DNA from: Luffa acutangula
Lineage: Eukaryota > Streptophyta > Magnoliopsida > Cucurbitales > Cucurbitaceae
Assembly: GCA_036850905.1 (NCBI GenBank)
Contig: CM072097.1
Span: 30,421,573 to 30,485,572 of the forward strand
Length of the DNA stretch: 64,000 nucleotides
Reading direction: 5' to 3'
Of the stretch, positions 1 through 10,502 are shown in pieces. Numbering within the stretch: position 1 is the stretch's first letter; the number at the start of each line of letters is the position of its first letter. The position numbers and the translations under genes are program-made. The notes under the pieces were generated by a model that had not been told where the DNA came from, made no database searches, and saw only the letters and a program-made list of their open reading frames with translations.

Positions 1-882
1 GTGTCCACGGATATCGACCAATGCAGTAAGTCAATCCTTCACGTGTATTCGTAACACCAGTTGGGTCAAATTACCGTTTTACCCCTAGGTTACCTCTGGT
101 TCCTTAAGTACCACTGATCCCTCTAATGAACAATTTGTTTAGGGTCCAACCTCTAAACAAGAGTTCCTCTCGGGCCAGGAGAGGACGGCGCGCCTTTGTT
201 CAAGCCCCGGAATCAGCCCTTAAGGGAACACACATCTACTTGCCCCAATAGGGGAAGGAGTGAATTCCATATTGTATTGTCATGTCCCCAGCCCCCCACT
301 CGGTCTTGTCCCCAAGAAGGTAGGCTTATTGAGTCGGCGTGCTGGCCACTCTCACCCGTACTAATCAAAGGACAATCTCTCGTGAGAAGGAGTTCATGAC
401 ACACTCAGGATTAAGATTGAGTTACCTAGGTCATCCTATTGAAACAGTAACCTAACTAGTCAACGGTGTTACATCTAGTGGTTTACTATTTTGTGGTCCG
501 GTCTTATGCAAACTCATTGCATAGGATACCCCCGCTCGCATGTCTCCTACATGGACGCCTCGGATCAATATGTCTGTATCGAATACAAAGCCGGCCGTAT
601 CACATAGTGTTACCAGGATAAGGTACCCAACCTTATCCCTGTACTATAGACCTTTTAGGTTGTTACTTGAACACTGATCCCCGTATGTCCCCACATACTA
701 GTCCAAGTCTCATGTAAACAACCTTGGATCTTAGTTTATTGGATTTGGGTCATATTGTGCAATTTTAGACTTAATATGACAATAACACTTTATTGCATGA
801 ACCTCAATAACACTTTATTGATACAAGTGTATAATTCGTTAATCATTCACTATCTACGAGTTTTAGGACATAAAACCCAACA
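1..882 (-). repeat. Truncated Copia LTR, copy A
   Basis: This stretch matches the right-hand part of the complete LTRs at 12346-14453 and 20289-22396: the same blocks occur in the same order, and it ends in the same ...ACCCAACA terminus at 882. It starts at the window edge, so its left part is unseen. It is visibly more diverged than the two complete LTRs, hence an older relative. Short open frames inside it are not genes. The family is transcribed on the minus strand in this orientation. Confidence 0.8.
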
Positions 883-1627
883 CAACTTGTTTATGGTCCA
901 ACCAATAAACAGAAGTTCCTCCCAAGCCAGTGAGAGGGTCGAACCCTTTGTTCAAGTCTTGGAGTCATCACTTAAAGGAACATTCATCTACTTACCCTAA
1001 AGACGAGAATGAGTAAATTCCATCTTGTGATGTTATGTTCCCAACTCCCCACTCGGTCTTGTTCTCAAAATGGTAGGCTTATTGAGTCGGCGAATGTGGT
1101 CACTCTCACCCATGAAAATCAAAGAACAATCCCTAGAAGACAGGAGTCTATAACACACTCAAGATTAAAACTGAGTTACTTAGGTCATCCTACTGAAATA
1201 ATAACATAATTAGTTAATGGTGTTACATCTAATGGTTACTATTTTGCAGTCCGATCTTATGCAAACTCATTGCATTAGATACCCTCACTCGCATGTCTAC
1301 TACATGAACACGTTGGATCAGTGTGTTTGTATCAAATACAAAGTGGGTCATATCCATAGTGTCACCAGGATAAGGTACCCAGCCTTATCCCTATACTATA
1401 GACCTTTTAGGTTGTTACTTGAGTATTGATCCCATGTATCTCCCCACATACTATTCAAGCTACATAAAACAACCCTGAATGTTAGTTTATTGGATTTATG
1501 GTTAATTAATGCAATTCTAAAACAACAAATTCAATAACACATGATTGAATAACTTCAATAACACTTTATTGATAAAATCAGTTTGTTACATTTACTATCT
1601 ATGAGTTTTAGGGCATAAAACCCAACA
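883..1627 (-). repeat. Truncated Copia LTR, copy B
   Basis: A second partial copy of the same LTR begins at once after copy A. It starts at the internal block that reads TTGTTTATGGTCCAACC and runs to the same ...ACCCAACA end at 1627. The two partial LTRs lie head to tail with only a few shared bases (CAAC) at the join. This suggests a deletion or an unequal exchange inside an older tandem LTR array rather than two clean insertions. Confidence 0.8.
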
Positions 1628-2550
1628 TATCTTTCTCGTTCTCTTATTTTATTTCGCGAAAAAAAAATCCTCTCTTTATCAAAACCCCCCCTTTTTGTAT
1701 GTTACCTCATAGGAACTCAAATTCATTGAGAGAACTCCTTTTCCTACGAACGACCCAACCACTATTACTACAAAGTAGGTCAGTGCCGAAGTTTACAAAT
1801 TTTATTTGAATACGACCCTCGACAAGTCGTACCTTGTAGGATCCACAATTAAAACATATGGCTTTTTAGATTATTGGGTCAATTCCCATTTTTTAGACTT
1901 TTTTGCTTAGCTTTGAGTTCTAGTAATTCTTCGCATATCTTTGTTCTTCCAGTGCACTACATCATGAGAGAGAGGGAGAGAAAGAGAGAAAAAGAAAGAA
2001 CTCTTCAAGTACGAAATAACATGCTAGCTATGTTTCCTTCATGTGTAGCTTGGATTGAATCACCAATTTTTCCCTCAATAAAAATTGGGTCTTCGTTTCT
2101 CTCACTAGGATTTGGGGTTCATTTCTCTTCAATTTTTCCTTCATACTAGCTATGTTTCCTTCATGTGTAAAAGGTTAGAATTAGAAAAGTTAGAACATAA
2201 AGAGATGTTACAATTTTTAGAATTAGAATATAGAGTATAATAAAAAAATGTCTCTTCATTTATATAAATTAATTAAAAAAACTTATGAGTTACTTATTAT
2301 TAATAATAAATGAAATTTCAAAAAAATAATAATTAATTTCAAAAAGTCTTTTTTTAACTATTTTTTATCTCCTACAACTATATATAAAGATCTATTTTTT
2401 CTGCTTTTGTTTCACACAAACTTGAATCCTTCTTTCTTCATAAGGTTGTTTTTCTTCTTTAGGCACTATATTTCTCTTCAATTAATTATTTCATTTAATG
2501 TGATGTATCTCTCTCTTAATCAATTGCGTGATGGATATTAATGTTAAAAA
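1628..2550. other. AT-rich intergenic sequence, no gene seen
   Basis: The stretch is AT-rich with a GA-rich simple-sequence patch near 1966-2000 and a short repeated phrase around TAGCTATGTTTCCTTCATG (about 2025 and 2148). The 91-residue open frame at 1874-2149 is low in complexity and matches no family I recognise, so I do not call it a gene. Confidence 0.5.
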
Positions 2551-2648
2551 TTTTTTAAGTTCAACAATTTGAGATTGAGGGATTCGAACTCATGACCTCT
2601 TAGTCATAAACACACATTTTATACTAGTTGAGCTATGCTCTTGTTGGC
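2551..2648 (-). mobile_element. tRNA-derived SINE, copy 1
   Basis: Read on the minus strand, this has an RNA polymerase III box A-like TAGCTCAACTAG (2622-2633) and a box B-like GTTCGAATCC (about 2581-2590). It then has a short non-tRNA tail and ends in an A-run, seen as T-runs on the plus strand at 2551. The sequence does not fold into a full tRNA because no acceptor stem is present. Four more copies of the same layout occur in this window. Confidence 0.7.
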
Positions 2649-3033
2649 AATTATCTGTCTCAAATATTAAGGTTAAAAAAGGTTTTAAAAATTATTAAAT
2701 TCCACGTGATAATTTTGAAGAAGGCAATTTGCTTTTCCAAAATCTAACAAATCCACATAAAATGTTTTTCTTATAAATCCGCATGTAATTAGAACCTTGC
2801 ACTACATAAAGAAATAATAGTAAACTCATTAAGTTATTAAAGTTTAAATAAATTTTAATGTCACAAAACCCTTCAAATTATCTTTCTTAATTAATCACTT
2901 TTAAAGAAAAAAAAAATTAGATTTGAAAAACTCTCACGCCCCACAATGTAACCACGCAATAATGGCAATAATTATTTTAATAATTTAAGCATAAACAAAA
3001 CTAAGTTATCCTATTGTTCACACGAGATTTCAA
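2649..3033. other. AT-rich intergenic sequence, nothing recognised
   Basis: This is AT-rich DNA between the SINE and the MULE target duplication. I see no open frame, RNA gene or repeat structure that I can support. Confidence 0.4.
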
Positions 3034-3266
3034 TAAATAAATGGGAAAAATACACTTTTAGTCTCTGAGATTTGGATTAGGTTTCATTTTGGTCCTTGAG
3101 TTTCCAAACTCAACAATTTAGTCCCTGAGGTTTGATTTTAGTTTCATTTTAGTCCCTCCATCCATTTTTCAGTTAAAAACTAACGGTTTGCTGACGTGTC
3201 ACCTGTTTTTTTTATTAAAAAAATGTTTTTTGAATTTTAAAAATAAAATAATAATAAAATAATTAA

Positions 3267-3597
3267 GGGAAAAATACGCTTTTGGTCCCCGATGTTTGGG
3301 TTAAGTGACACTTTGGTCCCTGAGTTTTCAAACTCAACAAAAATACCCCTGAGGTTTGAGATAAGGAGCACTTTGGTCCCTGCCGTCAAATTTGCTTTAA
3401 TTATATTAATATTTTTTAAATTATATTTTTTATTTTAGTGCCACGTCAGCAACCGTTAGAAGTTAACAGAAAAATTGACGGCAGGGACCAAACTGCTCCT
3501 TATCTCAAACCTCAGGGGTATTTTTGTTGAGTTTGAAAACTCAGGGACCAAAATGTCACTTAACCCAAACCTCAGGGACCAAAAGTGTATTTTTCCC
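3267..3597. mobile_element. MULE MITE nested in the outer MULE
   Basis: This 331-bp element is nearly a complete palindrome: 3267-3430 reads inverted in 3420-3597. It opens GGGAAAAATACGCTTTTGG and closes AAAAGTGTATTTTTCCC. A perfect 9-bp duplication AATAATTAA lies on both sides (3258-3266 and 3598-3606). It belongs to the same terminal-sequence family as its host element but is a separate, later insertion into the host's left arm. Confidence 0.88.
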
Positions 3598-3796
3598 AAT
3601 AATTAAAGCTCCGTTTGATCATCATTTCAGTTTTTCTGTTTTCTATTTTTGGTTTTTGGTTTTCTGTTTTAAAAAAATAAAAACTATGTGTTTGATAATA
3701 GTTTTTTGGTTTTTGTTTTTCAGAAACAAATTTGATAACTATTTTTTGTTTTATGCTTTTAAAACCAAAAATAGAAAACCAATAAGTCTGTTTGAT

Positions 3797-4731
3797 AAGG
3801 GTGTTCAACATGACCTCGAAAACCGACCCGACCGCCTAAAACCGACCGAACCGACGTCGGTCGGTCGGTTTAGAGGGCATATCGATCGGAGTTGGTTTTT
3901 TATTTCAAAAAACCGATCGGTCGATCGGTCGATCGGTCGGAGAAAAAAATTCAAAATTTTCGACCGACCGACCGAATTATATGGGAGGGAAGGAAAAAAC
4001 GAATTTTCCTTATTAAATTTTCAGATGGCATTAATGACATGGTGGTTTGGTGCCCATGGTTTTTTCAAAACCACCTTGGTTTTAAAGAAGAATTATTTTT
4101 TTATCTTTATCTCTCTCCTCTCATTTCCCTCCCACGTTTTCTCTTCCCAATACCATCATCACCTTTCTCTTCTCTTCCCTATGTCATCATGTCCTTCTCT
4201 CTTCTTTTCCCAATGCATCATCTCCTTCTCTCTTCTTTCTCATCTTTTCATTCCTTCTCTTATTTTTTCTCTTCTCTCAAACTTTCCACCTCCCGGCTCC
4301 CACCGTCTACAGCTACCGCACTGCCACTGTCACCGTCGGTCCGCCATCTTTGTCCTCTCCATCTATGTTTTTTTTTCTTATTTTCTCATGTTTTTTAATT
4401 TAGTTTGTTTTTCTTTTTCATCTCTTTTTCTTTTTTTTTTTCTTATTCCTTCTCCCTCGTTCTTTCTCTTCTCCATCTCCATTGTTGGATTTCTTCTCCA
4501 TTCCCCTTTTTTCTTTTATTTTCTTCCTCTTTCTCTCATTTTTCTTCTTTATTTTCGTATTTTTTTTTTAAATATCGCCGAAACTACAAAACCGACCGAC
4601 CGACCCTGAGTTCAGTCGGCGTCACCAACCTCTAGAAAACCGACAACAACGAAAACCGACCGACCCATTTTTCGGTGGTCGGCGTCGGTTTTAGCCCAAA
4701 ACCGACTCCGACCGACCGATGAACACCCCTA
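3797..4731. mobile_element. CCGACC-rich non-autonomous hAT-like element
   Basis: The left end reads AAGGGTGTTCA and the right end TGAACACCCCTA, which are imperfect inverted termini. CTGTTTGAT is repeated exactly on both sides (3788-3796 and 4732-4740), 8-9 bp of target duplication. Both subterminal zones are packed with CCGACC and GGTCGG motifs. The interior is a long CT-rich tract. The 361-residue open frame crossing it from 3524 is low-complexity read-through, not a protein gene. I favour hAT from the termini and duplication length; no transposase is present to settle it. Confidence 0.7.
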
Positions 4732-4828
4732 CTGTTTGATATCTATTTTTTATTTTATATATTTTAAAGAAAGAAAATTCAAACTATTTTAAAATAAAAC
4801 AAACTAAAAATGTTATAAAAATCAAATT

Positions 4829-4901
4829 GCAGAGATAGCTCAGTTGGGAGAGCGTCAGATTGAAGATCTGAAGGACATGTGTTCGATCCATGTTCATCGC
4901 A
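4829..4901 (+). pseudogene. Decayed tRNA-Phe (GAA) sequence
   Basis: The 73 bases follow plant tRNA-Phe closely: box A TAGCTCAGTTGGGAGAGC, an intact anticodon arm TCAGA-TTGAAGA-TCTGA with anticodon GAA, and a TTCGATC T-loop. Several positions differ from the usual gene by C-to-T or G-to-A changes. Two acceptor-stem pairs are lost (3-70 and 5-68), and two T-stem pairs are only G-T wobbles. I therefore call it a pseudogene or relic, possibly an inserted copy, since it sits inside transposon debris. Confidence 0.7.
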
Positions 4902-5094
4902 TTGTTTATTCTTGTTTTATAGTATTTTTTGTATTTAATGTATTGTTGTTGTTAAAAATACAACTATTTTGAATGTATTAACTACTAACTATTGATTCAA
5001 AGACAAATAACAAAATAAACATATCTAAAATGTCTAAGTAACAATTATTATAGATCAATTAATAAAATAATAAATTGTACAACATGCTACATAT

Positions 5095-5415
5095 GCAAGG
5101 ATGAAAAAATCACTCAATATATCAATATATTGATAAATCGGAGGATTCCACAGGGATATAAGAGGATCAATTGATAACTCCAATATCTTTTATAAAGATC
5201 CATAAAACATAAAAAAAAAATATATCATTTATTAACCCAATATAAATACTAATAACAAGATCTATAACTTAGTTTGGATATAAAAACAACTTAATTATTA
5301 ATTTAAATCTTTTTTTTTTATTATTTATAGAAAAATTTTGTGGATATCAATATTTTATCGGTATATCCATAAAATTGAAATCTCAAATATCAATATTGAC
5401 ATCGATATTTTCATC
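5095..5415. repeat. Diverged TIR repeat, 'AAGGATGAAAAAATC' family
   Basis: The left end GCAAGGATGAAAAAATC is matched in inverted form near 5395-5412 (GATATTTTCATCATTAA). The interior is rich in ATCAATAT and GATATC words. The same terminal sequence recurs inverted at 10288-10304, so this is a repeat family. I found no clean target duplication, so the class stays open; hAT is possible. Confidence 0.4.
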
Positions 5416-5984
5416 ATTAACTATATGTATATTTTTCAATGTGCTTATAGAATATAAAGACATTTGTTTTAAAATATATGAAATCGAACATTTAATATCA
5501 TAAGGTATCTCTTGATCACATTGCAAAGTGTGAATGTGTCGATAGTGGAAAACTTTTTTCTACCCTCGTAGTTAACATCTATCATTTTTAAATTCATGTA
5601 AATGATATCTTTCTCCACGATAAAGTAATAAAATTTTATACATTCTTGAGCAGTAGAAATCAAAAGATAAAATCAATTTAAGACAAGAGAGTTTGAAAAA
5701 ATATTGTAATTTTTTTAGATGCTAAAAAAAATATCTTCAATTAAACTAAAGATGGTTCAAAATAGTTGCACTTTTTTTCTTTCCAGTAATGCTCAATGAA
5801 GGTTTTTTAAAATATATATATATGATAAGGATTTTCACTTTGTTAAAAAAAATACAAAACAAAGCAAAAACACAAAAAAGAAAAAAGAAAATGAAAAAAA
5901 TAAATAGAAAGATTAAAAATGTTGGACATTAGAGACTAGAGAGGGTGTTAGCAAGTGGATGTATGGGCGACAAAAGCTGTGGGA
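5416..5984. other. AT-rich sequence, no gene seen
   Basis: The stretch is AT-rich with A-runs and a short (AT)n near 5811-5821. The 64-residue minus-strand frame at 5469-5663 has no family resemblance that I recognise and is probably chance. Confidence 0.4.
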
Positions 5985-6888
5985 ATTTGAAAACCAAAAA
6001 CTGTTTTTAAAAACCATTTTTTTTTTTCTGTTTTCATTTTTCCTTTATAATTCAAAAAACGTTTTTCAAAATTAAAAAACTAAAAACCCAATTGGTTACC
6101 AAACAACCCTGATTTTTTAAAACCAAAAACTGATAACCAAAAATTGAAAACAAAATGATTATCAAAAGACCCTAAAAAAATATATATATTTTTTAAATTT
6201 TCATTTTCCCTCTTCTTTTCCCCCTCTTTTCTTCTTCCTCTCTCTCCTCACCATCTTCTTCCTTCAACCATAACCCTGCTTATTTAACTCCAGTGACTGG
6301 CGACACTGCTTTTTTTTCCTCCTTTTCTTCTTATCCTCCTCCTCTTCTCTTCTTCTTCTCTCTTCTCCAACTTTTCTTTCTTTTTTTTTTTTAATAAAAT
6401 AGAGGAGGGAGGGAAGAGGGACCTCCCTCCTCCCTCCCCGTTCAGATCTGAAGAAGAAGAGGAGAAGAAGAAAATTAAAAAAAAGTGCCACCGACGACTG
6501 GCTGCCGATCGGTGGCAGTCACCGGCCACCGGAGTTAAAGAAGAAGGGTGGTGGTTGAGAGGAAGAAGGGTGGTGGTTGAGAGGAAGAAGATGGTGAGGA
6601 GGGGGAGGAAGAAGAAAAGAGGGGGAAAATGAGGAGGGGAAATGAAAAATTAAAAAATATATATATTTTTTAATTATTTTATTTTAAAAAATAAAAAAAA
6701 AAATTAATAAAAAAAAGAGGTGCCACGTTAGCAAACCGTTAGGTTTTAACGAAAAAATGGATGGAGGGACTAAAATGAAACTAAAATCAAACCTCAGGGA
6801 CTAAATTGTTGAGTTTGAAAACTCAGGGACCAAAATGAAACCTAACTCAAACCTCAGGGACTAAAAGTGTATTTTTCCCTAAATAAAT

Positions 6889-7390
6889 TTGATTCGTGGA
6901 AATGAATTTGATTTTATTGAATTTGTATAAGTGTTATAGTCTCTAATGTATAATCCTCTTATGCTTTCTCTTAAAATGTGGACTTTGATTTGCGGGCTTG
7001 TTCTCATATGGAAGGAGGTCGAATTTTCCACTTGTTTCTTGGTGAAGAGACGATCGATTTCTTGGAGTCATCGTAGTCTTGGAGTCTTCTAGTCGTATGA
7101 TCTTCTAAGTCTTGAGTCGGTTGAATTCTAAATCTTGTATCTTCTAAATTCTCTAGACTCTTTGACTTTGGACTATTCTAGACTCTTTGGTTGGATGCTT
7201 TGGATTTTGATTTCTCTTAATGTTTGAATGCTTCTGAGTCTGCCTCAATATCTTAGAGCCCCAAAATGAAGAGTGGCCTCCTCTATTTATAGAGTTTGAT
7301 GGACCTTATATAGACGTGGGTTTGGTTGATTTGGGCCCAACTTTTGGACTTGGACAATGATTGGGTTTTAATCCAATCTTTTTTTTTTTA
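6889..7390 (-). repeat. Possible LTR remnant with a TATA box
   Basis: On the minus strand a strong TATA motif, TATAAATAG (plus-strand 7283-7291), lies in a region rich in repeated CTTCTAGA and GTCTTGAGTC-like words. Such a layout is common in plant LTR promoters. No LTR ends, primer-binding site or coding sequence are visible, so this is only a suggestion. The 14 bases at 7281-7294 are also a perfect palindrome. Confidence 0.3.
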
Positions 7391-9389
7391 GGGGCAACAA
7401 GAAATATGGCTAAAAATAAATAGGTGGCTTGAAATATAGCTACAAACGTTTATAAATTAAATAGATGGTTAAACGATTTAATGATTAATAAATACCTATT
7501 TGTAAAAGACAAATATGCACCCCCAACAAACTGCCTAATGTATTCTTAACGTTTAAAACCAAAATCAGAGTTTAAGAGAGATAAAATATACCCCTAAAAA
7601 TAAGTTGGAGACATTTTAGGAAGTTTGAAATTCAAAAATCCAAGAAACAAAACTAGTTTGAAAATCTAGGTGTATCATATTGTTACTACTGGAAAAATTT
7701 GCTTCCCGGAAAAAGTTGCTTCCCGGAAAAAGGAGTCAATACCTTTATTGGGGAAGGAGTACAAAGTTCAACCTCCCTCAGTAGAGAGAAACACCTTCGT
7801 AATGCATTAATTGGAAAAAAAAAATGTTCTCTCAATCTGAAGACATACTACCTGAAACTAAAAAGATCAGAAATTAAAAAACAAAAAATAAGAACAAGTT
7901 GCTAATTTCCCCAGAAAATTGAATAACCTAAAAAGACTATACCTTTAAATGCTGCAATTATGGAATGTCATGTCACTGCCCAACCTCCCACCAGAATAGC
8001 CCTCATGCAGCAGCCTCCGTCCATCTTATTCTTCCAAAACTCGAAACCTTTGAGAACATTCCACACCATTAAGAGCATTCCACACCCTCGAAACCCCCAT
8101 TCCACACCATTCCCCACCACCACCACAGAGTGTATATCGCTACCTACCTCTCATATCACGCCGACGAACCACCTCCGCCGTGCCAACGACCTTCATCCGC
8201 CGCGTCGACGACCATCTCTTGCATGCTCAATCGATTCTCCCCCTACGCAACAACTGTACCAACAAATTTGAACTAGGTAACGGTTTCATTTCCCTTCACT
8301 TATATTTGCAACAAACATATACATTATCCCGAGATTTTAGGGATTTAGTTTATTCGCTTTGAAACCGTATATTTTCGGGATTAATTTTTTCCTTCCAATC
8401 CGCGATTATACCGCTCTATTGTAAGACGAAAAGCACAGGCGTGGGGAGGAAATGCATGGAGGCAGTTTTGGTGGAGGGTTTGTGTTGATTTGACTTAAAT
8501 GTTGAACCCGCCAGAGTGGTATGTACTGATAAATACCATTTCATCATTATTGCAACTTCTCTGGAAAAAGTGTGCTTGTGGTATACTCATATGTATGTGT
8601 GCATACACATTAGCATGTCTAATAGAAAAAATGCTTTGATTTGTCTGTACTATTATATACATCCATGGAATAGTCTGATGTGTCTACTTGTGTGTGTATA
8701 CACTTAATCCCCCCTGTATTTGAGTTAATCACCCCCTGTATCGTGTATGTCTGGAATGCCCAATAAAATTACACTTTGTCTTTGTCTGTGTTGCTATATG
8801 CAACCATAATAACCCCCTGTACCATGTTCACCTGAATGCAAATACCTAATGAATTTCATAACTGATATCTGTCTATAGTATTACATACATACGTGTTCCG
8901 CATGCATCCTCTGTGTATGCATACTTACCCCAGTCCCACCCCCCATATGAGTTATATATATGCTGTAGTTTATATGTACTGTCATCTGTCTGCGTGTACT
9001 GCTACTTACGACTTTTATTGTTGTCCTTTTGTAACATGGATAATGAGGGGCAAAATGTGAGGGATAAAATCTTTTTTTACCGTTGGAAACGCTGAAACCT
9101 AAGCCTAAAAAATAGGTAGATCTTTTTATACACTTGAACACAAACCGCCAACTGAACTCCCTATAAATCGGGATTCATCCATCCCGAAAAAAGGGGGGAG
9201 AAACTGAATGAAAACAAAAAAAATATGTTAACGGCGTTTGTCTATAGTCATATATACTAGGGGTAAAAATGTCAAAAAAAATCTAGAAAACGGTTCCTGA
9301 AAATGCGGTATCCACTCCTGCGAATTCTGAACATTTGTAGCCAAAAAACAAAAAGGCTTTTTTTTTCTAGCTATTTAGCACAATTCCCC
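7391..9389. mobile_element. Possible non-autonomous TIR element
   Basis: The left end (GGGGCAACAAGAAATATGGC, continuing to about 7450) reads inverted at the right end (about 9325-9389, TAGCTATTTAGCACAATTCCCC) with moderate identity over some 60 bp. No exact target duplication was found. The interior holds a moderately GC-rich, proline-coding stretch (7960-8271) with a repeated CATTCCACACC phrase. It then has a TGTATA-rich stretch at 8560-8990. Neither looks like a known protein. Confidence 0.4.
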
Positions 9390-9390
9390 C

Positions 9391-10129
9391 TAAAAATATT
9401 GTGATTTTCTTTTTGAAACTTTAAAACAAGCTTTTTTAGTCATATACTACTACTTTAAGAAAGTATATCAAGAATTAAAAGCCAAATATATGCATTAATA
9501 CAATAATATATAATATTGAAAGTTGTAAAATAAATATAAACTTGAATAATTTATATATAAAACAATAAATTAAACAATAGATTCTAATATTCATAAGGTA
9601 TATATGCATTTTATTGTTCTAAAAAAATATGCCTATTATAAGTTAAACATGCAACACAAATCTTAGTAGAATAATTTACATGTCAAGAAATGAACATAAA
9701 TTTAATTAATTTACTCATTAATAGCAATGTCAATACAAACGAATATGTTTAACAATATTGCAACTCAAAATACTGTATTAAAAGTAATGCAAAATGAAAT
9801 AAGAAAAATATAAATTATATAATAAAAAGTTTGAAAATTAAAGAGAATGATAAATACAAGATAATAAAGAAAAAAATAAAGTTGAATAAAAAATAATAGT
9901 GGGAGAAACGAAAAAGAACAAAATTTAAAAAGTTTAATAAAAAAGAATAAAAAATAATAGTGGAAAAAACGAAAATAAACTAAAATGAAAGATAAATATT
10001 AAAGGTGCGATATCTGAGATTTGAACCCACACCCATACTAATGTTTGCACATTGACAATCGTGCCAAACATAACTTTTAAGTTTAAAATTTCAACAAATA
10101 ATATATATTTATTTAATATGAAGTAAAGT
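9391..10129. other. AT-rich DNA with a weak tRNA-like segment
   Basis: This is very AT-rich. At about 10005-10072 the minus strand carries a box B-like GGTTCAAATCT and a partial box A, so a worn tRNA-derived SINE may lie there. No A-run tail or duplication supports it, so I do not give it a separate entry. Confidence 0.35.
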
Positions 10130-10304
10130 TAACTAAATTATCGACGAAATATCGGCGATATTTGCAAAATATCGACGAAATTTTCGATATATCCACGATA
10201 AATTGGTGAAAACGATCTTACCCTCCCATATCCATATCGGACCCTCGAGAAATTGGATATATGGCGATATTTCGCCGATTTATCACGATTTTTTCATCCT
10301 TGCC
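10130..10304. repeat. Second copy of the 'AAGGATGAAAAAATC' repeat, partial
   Basis: The right end is GATTTTTTCATCCTTGC, the inverse of the start of the repeat at 5095. The body is dense in ATATCG and CGATAT words (ATATCGGCGATATTTG and similar). Only one end is recognisable, so the element is truncated or its other end is too diverged to see. Confidence 0.4.
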
Positions 10305-10502
10305 TATAGCAACTCAGACGCGTTTTCATGGTGTTTTTTTTTTAAATAATTTTGATCGGTTCTATCAGTTTTTGCCCTTTTTGGGCGAACCGACCGATCG
10401 ATAGGTCGGTTTTGTAAAACCGACCCCGACCAAGATTATATAAAAAAAATCGATAGTTTCGGTCGGTCGACTCGGTTTTTCATATTTTCTTGCTCACCCC
10501 TA
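10305..10502. repeat. Right end of a CCGACC-rich element
   Basis: This matches the design of the element at 3797-4731: clustered CCGACC, GGTCGG and CGATCG words, ending in TTGCTCACCCCTA at 10502. The left end is not recognisable. It is a partial copy of the same family or a close relative. Confidence 0.5.

Larger units (their letters stand above)
3607..6172. repeat. Possible composite TIR insertion inside the MULE
   Basis: The left margin (GTTTGATCATCATTTCAG, then TTTTTGGTTTT tracts) reads inverted near the right margin (about 5985-6172, ending GATTATCAAAAGACCCT). This looks like a further terminal-inverted-repeat insertion that itself received the CCGACC element and the tRNA-like sequence. 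The arms are low in complexity and diverged, and I could not define a target duplication, so the limits are approximate. Confidence 0.35.
3043..6879. mobile_element. MULE-type TIR transposon, outer element
   Basis: The left end starts GGGAAAAATACACTTTT and the right end is its inverted partner ending AGTGTATTTTTCCC; the inverted repeats run for roughly 200 bp. A perfect 9-bp duplication TAAATAAAT flanks both ends (3034-3042 and 6880-6888), as expected for Mutator-like elements. The arms carry the wording 'GTCCCTGAGG...GTTTGA' seen in many non-autonomous plant MULEs. No transposase is visible. The right arm contains a long inverted repeat (6180-6290 against 6545-6665) around a GC-richer core at 6290-6540. 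The left part has been invaded by smaller elements. Confidence 0.85.

Noticed and set aside
3524..4609. A 361-residue open frame on the plus strand
   Set aside because: It crosses a MITE end, a CCGACC element and a long CT-rich tract. The translation is Phe/Ser/Leu low complexity with no domain, and it does not respect element boundaries.
8881..9141. A small secreted-protein gene
   Set aside because: The frame is short, lies in TGTATA-rich low-complexity DNA inside a probable TIR element, and resembles no known family.
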